Shown: positions 7,945 through 16,318, counted from the stretch's first letter. The stretch is 64,000 nt of DNA from Clostridia bacterium (GCA_017514685.1 JAFWJN010000001.1:1-64000), one strand, 5' to 3'. Program-made: numbers and translations. The notes: generated by a model not told the origin, from the letters alone.

Positions 7945-8781
7945 ATGAAACAGGTTTGTGTCATTACCGGTGGCGGAAGCGGAATGGGTCTTGAGGCCGC
8001 TAAATGCATGCCGAAAGAAAAGATCATCGTTGTGTCCGGACGTACGCTCGCAAAGCTTGAAAATGCGATACAGGAGCTGCAGAGTCTTGGATTCGAAGCA
8101 TATGCACATACATGCGATACCTCGAAAAGAGAAAGCGTAATCGAATTGGCAGAATATGCGCTCAGCCTCGGTGAGATTAAAAATGTCATCAACGCCGCAG
8201 GCGTCTCTCCGGCAATGAGCAAAACTGCCGAACAGGAGAAAATCCTGCGCATCAATGCACTCGGAACCGTCTATGTCAACCAGGAATTTGGAAAACGCAT
8301 GAAAGCAGGCAGTGTCATTGTCGACATTTCATCTAATTCGGCGTACTCCCTTCCGGATATGATAATTCCGAAAAAAGCCTATCCGCTCGCTGAAACGAAT
8401 GAAAAAGCATTTCTCGAAAAGATGATTAAGCGAAGCAATCTTGCAAAAGATGTTTATCAGAAGAACGGATTTGCCTATGCCCTTTCCAAAAACTTCGCCT
8501 GCTGGTACGCTGCAAAATCAGCTTTTGAACTCGGTGAAAAAGGAATCCGCGTCGTTTCATTAAGTCCGGGGCTCATTGCGACCAGTATGGGCGAGGCAGA
8601 AAAAGAACACGGTGGATACCTGATTGGTTTTTCCTGTGAAAAAAGGATGGGCAAGCCGGAAGAACTCGGATTTGCAATTGCTTCCCTCGCAGACGAGCGC
8701 AACGGCTATCTCGCCGGCGTCGATGTCCTGTGCGACGGCGGTAGCACGCGTGGACAAAAAGAATTCCGGAAAAAGAAATGA
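7945..8781 (+). CDS. SDR family oxidoreductase
   Basis: 278 residues from the ATG at 7945, preceded by AAGGAGG at 7927-7933. Classical short-chain dehydrogenase/reductase: TGGGSGMG nucleotide-binding loop near the N-terminus, NAAG motif, catalytic Ser in VDISSNSAYS, and AYALSKNF as the Tyr-x-x-x-Lys pair (about residue 175, displaced by an insert after the Ser). LSPGLIATSM and GYLAGVDVLCDGGS complete the fold. Cytosolic, NAD(P)H-dependent; substrate unknown. It is followed by a possible small RNA and a terminator. Confidence 0.88.
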   Translation: MKQVCVITGGGSGMGLEAAKCMPKEKIIVVSGRTLAKLENAIQELQSLGFEAYAHTCDTSKRESVIELAEYALSLGEIKNVINAAGVSPAMSKTAEQEKILRINALGTVYVNQEFGKRMKAGSVIVDISSNSAYSLPDMIIPKKAYPLAETNEKAFLEKMIKRSNLAKDVYQKNGFAYALSKNFACWYAAKSAFELGEKGIRVVSLSPGLIATSMGEAEKEHGGYLIGFSCEKRMGKPEELGFAIASLADERNGYLAGVDVLCDGGSTRGQKEFRKKK

Positions 8782-8786
8782 TGGGG

Positions 8787-8937
8787 TTTCCATCCCGATT
8801 ATCCTCCGGTATAATATCTTCTCTATAATATCGTTCTCAGGCGAGAGAACTGCTCTCCGTCTACGCATACTGCTAGGAGGCGGGAGTATCTTCTTTCAGC
8901 GATTCGGTAATTAAGCGGCCTTATGGCCGCTTTTTCT
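8787..8937 (+). ncRNA. Possible small RNA or structured 3' UTR ending in a terminator
   Basis: A TTTCCA/TATAAT pair with a 17-bp spacer (8787-8815) precedes about 115 non-coding bases holding a GTTCTC/GAGAAC hairpin and an ATACT/AGTAT stem, then an intrinsic terminator. No family is recognised; it may just be the 3' end of the SDR transcript. Confidence 0.3.
8913..8936 (+). terminator. Intrinsic terminator
   Basis: AAGCGGCC, TTAT loop, GGCCGCTTTTTCT: eight-pair stem and T-run, downstream of the SDR gene. Confidence 0.85.
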
Positions 8938-8940
8938 ATT

Positions 8941-9175
8941 GAATCTCCATAGCTGTCAGGTTCTGCCTGTTCCGTGCCTGCCGTTTATGTGTTGTATATT
9001 TTAATGGATTTGCCAGCGTCTACGTTCCTTCGTTCCGGATATTGATTGCCATGTGGATATCTCGGTCATGTTGCATCCAGTAATGCAGACATTTCCTGTT
9101 CTTTTATTTTCGGGTTCCTTTCTCCGTAGATATCTGCACATTTCATATATACTGAGCAGTTTCTTTGGACGACTT
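8941..9175 (-). pseudogene. Decayed TnpB C-terminal relic
   Basis: On the minus strand one frame reads RKCLHYWMQHDRDIHMAINI followed by RNEGT, a stop codon, then TLANPLKY. This is the TnpB C-terminal pattern (HDRD-I-AINIRNEG) with a degraded zinc ribbon and an in-frame stop. An upstream piece containing CSVY and NPKIKEQ lies in another frame. It fills the 450-base gap before the PAP2 gene and is a different TnpB copy from that at base 1. Confidence 0.7.
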
Positions 9176-9233
9176 GAAAAACAATATCAATCATTGTAAA
9201 ATAGGAAATCATATTTAGAACGGAGGCTGTCTT

Positions 9234-9950
9234 ATGGAAAAGCGTCGTAAGACGGGCAGACCCTTGCCTGTTTATGCGCTGATTATTGGGATAGGATTTG
9301 TTCTTCTTCAGGGACTGCTTTATGGTCTGGCATTGTTTCTCAGTCGTTTGATTGGAACTTCTTCTTTGATGTTCAGCCCTAAAATTCCAATCATCGATGA
9401 TTTGTTTCCGATCATTCCATCCTTTGTTTTGGTCTATCTTTTTTCTTTTGCGTTTTGGTCTTTCGGAACTGCAGCGGTCTCATATACGGGGAAGCATAAT
9501 TTTATCAACTATCTGATTGGCTTGACTTTATCCTATTATCTGACTTTTCTGGTTCTGTTAACCTTTCCGACTTATATCGACCGGAATGCGGAAGGTTTGT
9601 CGCTATTTGCATCCCGTTCCGATCCATTCAGCCGCCTTCTCACTTTTGTTTACGGTGTAGATGGCGGTAATTTCGGATACAATCTGTTGCCTTCCTATCA
9701 CTGCCTGTCCAGTGTTTACTGTTATTTAGGCGTGAGAAAGCATCCCGAGATTCCTGTCGGATTTCGTATTTACACCCTGATTATGTCTGTTTTGATCTGT
9801 TTTTCTACTTTGTTTACCAAACAGCATTATTTTTTGGATGTTATCAGTGCGACTGCCATTGCGATCCTTTGCTTTGCCGCTGTCTCGAAGCTCGATCCAG
9901 GAAAAGCTATTCTGGAAAAACAATTTTCAAAAAAAGCGCAAATTCAGTAA
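9234..9950 (+). CDS. PAP2-family membrane phosphatase
   Basis: 238 residues with about six helices. LPSYHC (about residue 145) matches the PSGH-type second PAP2 motif, and STLFTKQHYFLDV matches the third, with its His and Asp. The first motif (KxxxxxxRP) is not obvious, so the protein may be a divergent lipid phosphatase or an inositol phosphorylceramide synthase-like transferase. CGGAGG precedes the ATG. It probably forms an operon with the next hydrolase (35-nt gap). Confidence 0.75.
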   Translation: MEKRRKTGRPLPVYALIIGIGFVLLQGLLYGLALFLSRLIGTSSLMFSPKIPIIDDLFPIIPSFVLVYLFSFAFWSFGTAAVSYTGKHNFINYLIGLTLSYYLTFLVLLTFPTYIDRNAEGLSLFASRSDPFSRLLTFVYGVDGGNFGYNLLPSYHCLSSVYCYLGVRKHPEIPVGFRIYTLIMSVLICFSTLFTKQHYFLDVISATAIAILCFAAVSKLDPGKAILEKQFSKKAQIQ

Positions 9951-9985
9951 TACATTGTTTTTTTCATTTTCAGCGGAGGTGTGTA

Positions 9986-10720
9986 TTGAAACGCAAGTTA
10001 AAATGGATCATTCCTTTTATTATTCTGGTTTGTCTCGCGGTGATGATTGTCCTATATGCAGAAGACTATTATCATGCTTCTGAAGATGCAGAAAAAGCCC
10101 TGATCTCCGATTCCCTGGTTCAAGTTGAGAAAACCGATTACGGATGGTTTTTCGATGGACCCTCTAAAAAGGATGCCCTGATCTTCTACCCCGGCGGAAA
10201 AGTGGAAGAAACCGCTTATGCGCCCTTGCTTCATCTCCTTGCTGAAAATGGAATTGATGTATTTCTTGCAAAGATGCCGATGCGTCTAGCGATACTTGAT
10301 ACCAACCGGGCAGAAAGTATTATAAAAAGGTATGATTATCAGCACTGGTATATCGGAGGTCATTCCCTTGGGGGCGCCTGTTCCACTGCCTATGCTGCAA
10401 AGCATGCAGATTCACTGGACGGTGTAATTCTTCTTGCCGCTTATCCTATGAAGCAACTGGATGATTCACTCAATGTTCTGTTTATCTATGGATCGGAGGA
10501 CGGAGTGCTGAATCGCCAAAAATATGCTGACAGCAAAAAATATGCGCCTTCCGATGCCATGGAGTATATTCTCGAGGGTGGAAACCACGCCCAGTTCGGT
10601 TCCTATGGAATTCAGAATGGGGATGGAATCGCATTGATCTCGCCAGTTGAACAATGGAATCTGACTCTGGAACTGATTCTGGATAACATTTCTCTCCCGG
10701 ACGCGACCCCTGCTTATTGA
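9986..10720 (+). CDS. Membrane-anchored alpha/beta hydrolase
   Basis: 244 residues starting with TTG at 9986, chosen because GGAGGTG lies five bases upstream; longer in-frame starts overlap the PAP2 gene. One N-terminal helix (residues 6-25) anchors a small alpha/beta hydrolase (PF12695-like): FYPGGKVEETAYAPL, YIGGHSLGGACS with the nucleophile Ser, FIYGSEDGV with the Asp, and EGGNHAQFG with the His. The domain would face outward. It may act on lipids together with the PAP2 phosphatase. Confidence 0.82.
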   Translation: MKRKLKWIIPFIILVCLAVMIVLYAEDYYHASEDAEKALISDSLVQVEKTDYGWFFDGPSKKDALIFYPGGKVEETAYAPLLHLLAENGIDVFLAKMPMRLAILDTNRAESIIKRYDYQHWYIGGHSLGGACSTAYAAKHADSLDGVILLAAYPMKQLDDSLNVLFIYGSEDGVLNRQKYADSKKYAPSDAMEYILEGGNHAQFGSYGIQNGDGIALISPVEQWNLTLELILDNISLPDATPAY

Positions 10721-10912
10721 TTGCTTCCGAAAAGATGAATGTTGCTAACACAATCAAAGGCTTTCACCGACTGTTCCGCCCTTGTCAAGTAGACATAGGA
10801 AATAATTAAAACCTTGTATACTGCACCTTGTTCCACGTGAGCGAGGTGCTTTTCTTTACAATCCGTAGAATGAACGGAGCGTAGCGGAGTTCAGAATACG
10901 GATTGCTGCGCC

Positions 10913-11884
10913 TCACGCAGTATATCTTTCTTTGTATCTTTGGATACGCTTGTTCTCGGGAATGGGATATTGGATCGGTTCCTCGCTTGCCAAAGCTTCT
11001 CTTCGAACCTCATTCGGTGCTTTGAATCCGAATCTGGCCTGGAATCGTCCTTCATTGTAATATTGAATAAAATCTTGGATTGATTGAATGAGATCAGTTT
11101 TCGATTCGAATCTGCGCAGATAGTACATTTCTGCTTTGACGATTCCCCAGAACCCTTCGGCAGGACCATTGTCAATGCAATGTCCGACCCGGGACGCTGA
11201 CGGGGTCATGCCTTGGTTCATGAGTTTGGTTTGAAAGACCCTGCTTGTATATTGAAACCCGCGGTCACTGTGGAAGATCGGTTTTGCGTCAGGATTGGAC
11301 CGGATCGCTTTGTTAAAAGTGTCAAACACCAGAAAGTTATCGTTCCTGGAACTGATCGAATAACTGACAACGGACCGGTCGTACAGATCCAGGATAGCGC
11401 TCAGATACAGCTTACGGATCTTTCCCTCTTCATACCATTTGAATTCCGTAACATCCGTTACCCATTTCTCATTCGGTCTTTCTGCAAAAAAGTCGCGTTT
11501 TAAAACATTTTCTGCCACCATCTCGGGCTCGCAGCGCTGATACTTCTTTGCCTTCTTTCGAATGACGGACTGGATATCCATCATCTTCATGATTCGATAG
11601 ATCCGTTTTTCTCCATACTGTTTTTGATTCAGCCGGTTCATGTATCCGGTCATCCGTCTGTACCCTAGGGTATGGTTGAAGCTTTCATCATACTCCCGGA
11701 CCAGTTCAGCAATTCCTTCGTTTTCTTTTTCTTCATCTGTTTTTTCATGCTTCAGCCATTTGTAGTATCCGCTTCGCGATACTTCCAGGTTTCTGCACAT
11801 CCACTCCACAGGCCAGAACTTTTCTACATCGTAATACTGGATTGCCTTATATTTCGCCGTCTTTCGTCCACGGCCGAACCTCAT
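10913..11884 (-). CDS. IS3-family transposase OrfB
   Basis: 323 residues with the IS3 OrfB layout: an N-terminal HTH_21-like part (LEVSRSGYYKW, YRRMTGYMN), then an rve integrase core with the DDE triad, Asp in VTDVTEF, Asp in HSDRGFQY and Glu in AEGFWGIVKAE. The start ATG overlaps the orfA stop as ATGA. The active transposase is presumably the OrfAB fusion made by -1 frameshifting. All catalytic residues are intact, so the element may be functional. Confidence 0.93.
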   Translation of the reverse strand: MRFGRGRKTAKYKAIQYYDVEKFWPVEWMCRNLEVSRSGYYKWLKHEKTDEEKENEGIAELVREYDESFNHTLGYRRMTGYMNRLNQKQYGEKRIYRIMKMMDIQSVIRKKAKKYQRCEPEMVAENVLKRDFFAERPNEKWVTDVTEFKWYEEGKIRKLYLSAILDLYDRSVVSYSISSRNDNFLVFDTFNKAIRSNPDAKPIFHSDRGFQYTSRVFQTKLMNQGMTPSASRVGHCIDNGPAEGFWGIVKAEMYYLRRFESKTDLIQSIQDFIQYYNEGRFQARFGFKAPNEVRREALASEEPIQYPIPENKRIQRYKERYTA

Positions 11885-12564
11885 CTCCCTTCGAATTCCC
11901 TCACTTTTTTTAACAGCTGATTCAGCCGGTCACTTTCCTCAAGTTTCTTTTTCAGTCTCTGGTTTTCTCTTCTGAGACGTTCCAGTTCATCCAGTTCTTC
12001 GTCTCTCTTTCGCTTCCCGCGACGGTCTTCCAGTCTTGTCTCCCCGGATTCCAGATATTTCCGTACCCATTGATATACCTGCGTATATGATACATCGTAT
12101 TTTTCCGCTGTTCCTTTGTAATCTTTTCCTTGTTCCAGACAGTACTGCACGATCTCCTGTCGTTCTTCCTTCGTTGTCTTCCTAGCCATAGCAACATACA
12201 CCTCCGGTCTCGGGTCGTAATCCCGAAGTTCTTTGTTGCTATTATACACCAAAATCCATTGTCTAAGTGTTTCATTACTCGGTATATGGTATTTGCGGCT
12301 GATTTCTCTGAGTGACCCTTTGCCTTGAAGATATTCTTCTACTGCCTGCTGCTTTTCCTTGGCTGTGTAACCGCTGTTCCCTTTTTTAAGGTGAAACCCT
12401 TCAACTCCTTTCTCTCGGTATCTGGCAGCCCAATCGCATATGTGTTCGCCTCCATTCTTTCCCATCCCAAGTGTTTCCGCAATCTCTGCCGCACTTGCTT
12501 CTCCTCGTAGATATCGTTCTGCTGCTTTAATCTTTACTTCTATACTGTACTTTAGCTTGGCCAT
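11881..12564 (-). CDS. IS3-family OrfA (DNA-binding)
   Basis: 227 residues, long for OrfA. There are two to three helix-turn-helix modules (near residues 10-50, 65-110 and 130-175, e.g. REISRKYHIPSNETLRQW and AEKYDVSYTQVYQWV) and a C-terminal Leu-rich coiled coil (LDELERLRRENQRLKKKLEE) for OrfAB multimerisation. The last codons contain the slippery A7. Confidence 0.9.
   Translation of the reverse strand: MAKLKYSIEVKIKAAERYLRGEASAAEIAETLGMGKNGGEHICDWAARYREKGVEGFHLKKGNSGYTAKEKQQAVEEYLQGKGSLREISRKYHIPSNETLRQWILVYNSNKELRDYDPRPEVYVAMARKTTKEERQEIVQYCLEQGKDYKGTAEKYDVSYTQVYQWVRKYLESGETRLEDRRGKRKRDEELDELERLRRENQRLKKKLEESDRLNQLLKKVREFEGR
11905..11911 (-). other. Programmed -1 frameshift site in the IS
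   Basis: The orfA frame reads TTA AAA AAA GTG (A7 slippery run). After a -1 slip the frame continues without a stop through K-S-E-G-I-R-R-E into the orfB MRFGRGRK frame, as expected for IS3 OrfAB fusion. Confidence 0.75.
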
Positions 12565-12684
12565 AATAATACCCCCTGAAGTTCACTGGCTTTGTTTATT
12601 TCCAGTGTCTACTTCAGGGGGAGCATATCAGACCAAACTAGCCAATGAAAGCCTTTTTTATGTACTATTCAGTTTTTCTGATCC

Positions 12685-12933
12685 TTACAGACGGAACAAA
12701 CTTCTCTTCTGATATGGCTCTGAGGTTATTTCCCTGACTGTGTAGCCGGCTTCCTCAATAACCTCTCTTATTTTATCAGGTTCAGGCATGATTTCGGAAA
12801 GAATAACCACACAGTTCTTTTTCCGATCCGCTGAAGCTTTCTTGATTTCGAAGTTTCTGTACAATATCTCGTTAATGCGAGTTTCACACATACTGCACAT
12901 CATTCCATCTACTTTAACGACCATCTTTATCAT
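12685..12933 (-). CDS. Heavy-metal-associated (HMA) domain protein
   Basis: 82 residues from the ATG at 12933 (AGGAGACGG upstream). One ferredoxin-like HMA domain with GMMCSMC, the GMxCxxC metal-binding loop of copper chaperones and P-type ATPase N-domains. It is the last gene of the feo operon, 10 bases after the Cys-rich gene. In this setting it may handle iron or copper at the membrane; HMA proteins downstream of feoB occur in Bacillota but their role is not established. Confidence 0.85.
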   Translation of the reverse strand: MIKMVVKVDGMMCSMCETRINEILYRNFEIKKASADRKKNCVVILSEIMPEPDKIREVIEEAGYTVREITSEPYQKRSLFRL

Positions 12934-12943
12934 GTTCCGTCTC

Positions 12944-13120
12944 CTATTTCTGAGGCTGAGCTTTGTGCGGACATTTTGCACATCCTGCGCATGAACCGCA
13001 GCATCCGGAGCAACCGCCACAGCCGCCTTTTTTATGTTCTTTCATCAATTCCATCACTGATACCCCAACCAGCAGAAATACCAGAAGAATCGCTATCAGA
13101 TTTCCAATGACTGCAGGCAT
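12944..13120 (-). CDS. FeoB-associated Cys-rich membrane protein
   Basis: 58 residues: one N-terminal transmembrane helix (residues 3-22) followed by a Cys/Gly cluster GGCGGCSGCCGSCAGCAKCP. This is the FeoB-associated Cys-rich family (PF12669), found after feoB in Firmicutes and proposed to play a FeoC-like or iron-handoff role. AAAGGAGG precedes the ATG at 13120. It begins 66 bases after feoB. Confidence 0.9.
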   Translation of the reverse strand: MPAVIGNLIAILLVFLLVGVSVMELMKEHKKGGCGGCSGCCGSCAGCAKCPHKAQPQK

Positions 13121-13186
13121 ACTCCACGCCTCCTTTCCATTCTCATCGAAACGGCATACCGTTTCTTGAGTTTTAACATCCGGTAA

Positions 13187-15478
13187 TTATCGGTCTGCTG
13201 CCTGAACAGATGTCAGGCTCTTTTTGTTCTCGGCCGGTACATATCCTTTTCGGAAGAGCAGGAAGAATATCGCTGCTGTCAGCAACAGAGCCACAATCGT
13301 CCCGATTCCGAAAGCAACATTCCCGCCAATCAATCCACCGATCTGGTATGCAATAAGAGCAAGGCAATAAGCCCAGACTGTCATGTATCCGATGGCTGCC
13401 CAAGTCCACTTTGCATTGTTCATCTCACGCTTGATAGCGCCGATTGCTGCAAAGCAAGGAGCACACAGAAGGTTGAATACCATGAAAGCGAATGCTGAAG
13501 CTCCTGTATAGTCTTCTGCAACGCGATCCCAGATCTGATCACCGTTTTCTTCCAACTCGCCGCCTTCTTCCTCGTCATAGTTGTAAAGAACCGCAAAGGT
13601 ACCGACAACCTGTTCCTTCGCAACCAAACCGGTTACGGTTGCAACTGTGGGCTTCCAGGAACCGAAGCCAAGCGGCTTGAAGATAAATGCAACTTTACTT
13701 CCGGCCTGAGCCAGCAAAGAAGCATCCATCGGTGTGACTTCTTCAACGGGGACATCCATATCCTCGGCAATTTTTGCAATTGTCTCTTCTGTTGCAATTG
13801 TCTCATCCTCAAACATCGCGTCTACAAGTCCGAAATGGCCATTGACCACGCCGAACGCACTCAGGAACCAGATAATAATCGATGCAATTACAATAACCGA
13901 TCCGGCGCGTTTAATGAAGGACCAGCCACGTTCCCAGGTTGCACGGAGTACATTCTTAACAGAAGGTACATGGTAGGCAGGCAGCTCCATTACAAACGGA
14001 GCGGGTTCTCCAGCAAAAGCCTTGAATTTTTTCAGAATGATTCCGGAGAGTATGACGGAGCCGATTCCGATGAAATATGCAGAAGCTGCGATGAGGGGAG
14101 AGCCGCCGAAAATCGCACCAGCGATCAGACCGATGATCGGAAGCTTTGCTCCACAAGGCATAAACGTAGTTGTCATGATCGTCATCTTACGGTCACGGTC
14201 GTTTTCAATCGTACGTGAAGCCATAACACCCGGAACGCCGCATCCGGTCGCCACCAGGCAGGGAATAAAAGACTTGCCGGATAAACCGAACTGTCTGAAA
14301 ATACGATCCATAACAAATGCGATACGGGCCATATAACCAATATCTTCCAAAATGGCAAGGAGCAGGAACAACACCAGCATCTGGGGAACAAATCCCAATA
14401 CCGCTCCGACTCCGGCTACAATTCCATTCTGAATCAATCCGTACAAAACTCCGCCTTCCGCAACATGAAGCACACCGAGGAGCCAGTCCACACCAGCAGG
14501 AACCCATTCGCCGAAAATTACATCATTTGTAAAGTCCGTCGCAATGGTTCCGATGGAGATCTTCCAGCCACCCATGGCAATCGCGTACACACAGAACATG
14601 ACAAGCGCGAAAATCGGAAGGCCCAGAATCCGGTTGGTAATAATTTTATCGATCTTATCCGAAACGGTCAGTTCATGTTTGGCACTCTTCTTTTTCACTG
14701 CGTTTTTGCAGATTTTTCCGATGTAGTTATATCTGGCGTTGGTAATGATGGATTCTGCATCATCATCCAATTCCTTTTCACAGTCCGCGATATGCTGTTC
14801 AATTTCTGCAGCAACGCCATGCGTCATTTTCAGACTGTCCGCTACTTTTTCATCCCGTTCAAACACTTTAATCGCAAACCAGCGGAGATTTCTCCGATCT
14901 TCAATCAGGTTCTCGATTGACTCTTCGATATGGGCAAGAGCATGCTCCACACTTCCTTCAAAAACATGCGGATGCTCTGTTTTCGGTCCTTCCTGCGCTG
15001 CTTTAATCACCGCTTCCGCAACAGCACCGACGCCTTCAGCCTTCAGCGCGCTCATTTCCATGACTCTGCAGCCAATTTCTTTTTCCAATTTTTTCGTGTC
15101 GATCGTATCCCCGTTTTTCCGGACAATATCCATCATGTTGACAGCCACAACGGTCGGAATTCCTAATTCCAGAAGCTGAGTTGTCAAATACAGATTTCTC
15201 TCAATATTGCTGCCATCAACAATATTCAGAATCGCATCCGGCTTCTCTTTTACCAAATACTGCCGGGAAACAACTTCCTCCAACGTATATGGAGACAAGG
15301 AATAGATGCCCGGGAGATCCTGAATAATGACATCGTCTCTTCCTTTCAGTTTTCCCTCTTTCTTCTCCACCGTGACGCCGGGCCAGTTGCCGACGTACTG
15401 ATTTGATCCGGTCAATTCATTAAACAGGGTTGTTTTTCCGCTGTTCGGATTGCCGGCAAGTGCGATTTTAATGCTCAT
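13187..15478 (-). CDS. feoB: Ferrous iron transporter FeoB
   Basis: 763 residues from ATG 15478 (MSIKIALAGNPN), preferred over an upstream TTG because AGAGGA is well spaced. The N-terminal G domain has GNPNSGKT (G1), VTVEKKEG (G2 region), DLPGIYSL (G3) and NMMD (G4). A FeoB-specific GDI helical region (about 175-270) follows, then two Gate regions with about eight helices, including CGVPGVMASRTI and the FMPCGAKLPI Cys loop. It imports Fe(II) across the inner membrane under anoxic conditions. Full length, no lesion. Confidence 0.97.
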   Translation of the reverse strand: MSIKIALAGNPNSGKTTLFNELTGSNQYVGNWPGVTVEKKEGKLKGRDDVIIQDLPGIYSLSPYTLEEVVSRQYLVKEKPDAILNIVDGSNIERNLYLTTQLLELGIPTVVAVNMMDIVRKNGDTIDTKKLEKEIGCRVMEMSALKAEGVGAVAEAVIKAAQEGPKTEHPHVFEGSVEHALAHIEESIENLIEDRRNLRWFAIKVFERDEKVADSLKMTHGVAAEIEQHIADCEKELDDDAESIITNARYNYIGKICKNAVKKKSAKHELTVSDKIDKIITNRILGLPIFALVMFCVYAIAMGGWKISIGTIATDFTNDVIFGEWVPAGVDWLLGVLHVAEGGVLYGLIQNGIVAGVGAVLGFVPQMLVLFLLLAILEDIGYMARIAFVMDRIFRQFGLSGKSFIPCLVATGCGVPGVMASRTIENDRDRKMTIMTTTFMPCGAKLPIIGLIAGAIFGGSPLIAASAYFIGIGSVILSGIILKKFKAFAGEPAPFVMELPAYHVPSVKNVLRATWERGWSFIKRAGSVIVIASIIIWFLSAFGVVNGHFGLVDAMFEDETIATEETIAKIAEDMDVPVEEVTPMDASLLAQAGSKVAFIFKPLGFGSWKPTVATVTGLVAKEQVVGTFAVLYNYDEEEGGELEENGDQIWDRVAEDYTGASAFAFMVFNLLCAPCFAAIGAIKREMNNAKWTWAAIGYMTVWAYCLALIAYQIGGLIGGNVAFGIGTIVALLLTAAIFFLLFRKGYVPAENKKSLTSVQAADR

Positions 15479-15569
15479 AATCAAATCCTCTACTTCCTGT
15501 TCTTTTTCAAACTTTCATATTTTAGAATCGATTATTCCTTTGAGTAAAGAAAAACGATTCTCCGCAACA

Positions 15570-15791
15570 TTATTCAACTTCGATCAATTCCGCATCACTT
15601 TTGCGGACTGACAGTTCATAGCCGCGCAGATTCAGTTCCATCGGATCCCCCAACGGCGCGACTTTCCGGACAAGAATTTCAACACCTTTGGTAATGCCCA
15701 TGTCCATAATACGACGCTTAACCGGTCCTTCTCCATGTAATTTGATCACCGTGCATGTGCTGCCAACCGGTACCTTGTTCAATGTCTTCAT
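15570..15791 (-). CDS. feoA: FeoA, second copy
   Basis: 73 residues forming an SH3-like FeoA domain (CTVIKLHGEGPVKRRIMDMG, then GVEILVRKVAPLGDPMEL and YELSVRK). It is a cytosolic partner of FeoB needed for iron uptake. The second of two consecutive feoA genes, 15 bases after the first; 85 non-coding bases with no clear signal separate it from feoB. Confidence 0.93.
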   Translation of the reverse strand: MKTLNKVPVGSTCTVIKLHGEGPVKRRIMDMGITKGVEILVRKVAPLGDPMELNLRGYELSVRKSDAELIEVE

Positions 15792-15806
15792 AATGCTCCT
15801 TCCTTC

Positions 15807-16019
15807 CTATATCTGGATTCTCATAGCCATTTTTTCATCTAGCGCAATCCGCGCGTCTTTTACTTGCAGAATCACGTTTCCCTTATTGTTCTGAATTACG
15901 GAAACGGTATCGCCCTCCATAAGGCCAAGTTCATTTAAATGATGTCTCGTTTCGTCTTTTCCGGCGATTCGTTTCACCAGAACTCTTTCACCTGGATTGG
16001 CCATTGTGATCGGTATCAT
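15807..16019 (-). CDS. feoA: FeoA, first copy
   Basis: 70 residues with the FeoA/SH3-like pattern (ERVLVKRIAG, RHHLNELGLMEGDTVSVIQN, ARIALDEKMAMRI). First gene of the feo operon, directly downstream of the palindromic operators. It differs clearly in sequence from the second FeoA, so the two probably form a heteromeric partner pair for FeoB. Confidence 0.93.
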   Translation of the reverse strand: MIPITMANPGERVLVKRIAGKDETRHHLNELGLMEGDTVSVIQNNKGNVILQVKDARIALDEKMAMRIQI

Positions 16020-16058
16020 AGCTCTTCCTCCATTTCTTCAGAGACGAGATAAAGCTCA

Positions 16059-16072
16059 CTAACATATGTTAG
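16059..16072. promoter_or_regulatory. feo operator, palindrome 1
   Basis: CTAACATATGTTAG is a perfect 14-bp palindrome downstream of the -10 box. TTAG half-sites are typical of DtxR/IdeR/MntR-family metal repressors; assigning it to an iron-responsive one is inference from context. Confidence 0.75.
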
Positions 16073-16082
16073 TTTTGTTTAA

Positions 16083-16096
16083 CTAACATATGTTAG
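16083..16096. promoter_or_regulatory. feo operator, palindrome 2
   Basis: An identical CTAACATATGTTAG, 24 bases centre to centre from the first, overlapping the edge of the -10 box and the start point. A further half-site, CTAACAT, sits in the promoter spacer at 16103-16109. Confidence 0.75.
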
Positions 16097-16123
16097 AATA
16101 CTCTAACATCATGTCGTTGTCAA
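16095..16123 (-). promoter_or_regulatory. Promoter of the feo operon
   Basis: Minus strand: perfect -35 TTGACA (16118-16123), 17-bp spacer, -10 TATTCT (16095-16100). Operator copies cover the spacer, -10 and start. Confidence 0.85.
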
Positions 16124-16258
16124 CCCCTTTTTAAGAGAAAAGTGTAAAAGATCGAAAGTGCTGCTCAATCGAGTATATAATCTTTTGTATTTTTTAACCG
16201 CCTTAACTGCCTGTTTGATTGGTGCTGTATAGTTTTTCGTGTCTTTCTGCGCATAGTA

Positions 16259-16267
16259 TGCTATAAT
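16259..16267 (+). promoter_or_regulatory. Extended -10 promoter of the aminopeptidase gene
   Basis: TGCTATAAT (TGn-TATAAT) without a good -35, 52 bases before the ATG. Confidence 0.5.
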
Positions 16268-16318
16268 CAAAAAGACAGACTCTCTCTGTTCTGTCAGAAA
16301 CATCAGGAGGAAAATATC

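Larger units (their letters stand above)
10790..12617 (-). mobile_element. IS3-family insertion sequence (IS150-like group likely)
   Basis: About 1.8 kb carrying overlapping orfA and orfB with an A7 frameshift site. Imperfect terminal inverted repeats are visible: AAGTAGACATAGGAAATAA near 10795 and, on the other strand at about 12595-12612, AAGTAGACACTGGAAATAA. The exact tips and target duplication are unclear. Internal structures near the left end are a hairpin with an AGGTGC stem and TTTTCTTT tail (10823-10854) and a CAATCCGTA/TACGGATTG stem (10859-10905). It separates the two arms of a terminator-like inverted repeat in the host DNA. Confidence 0.85.
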
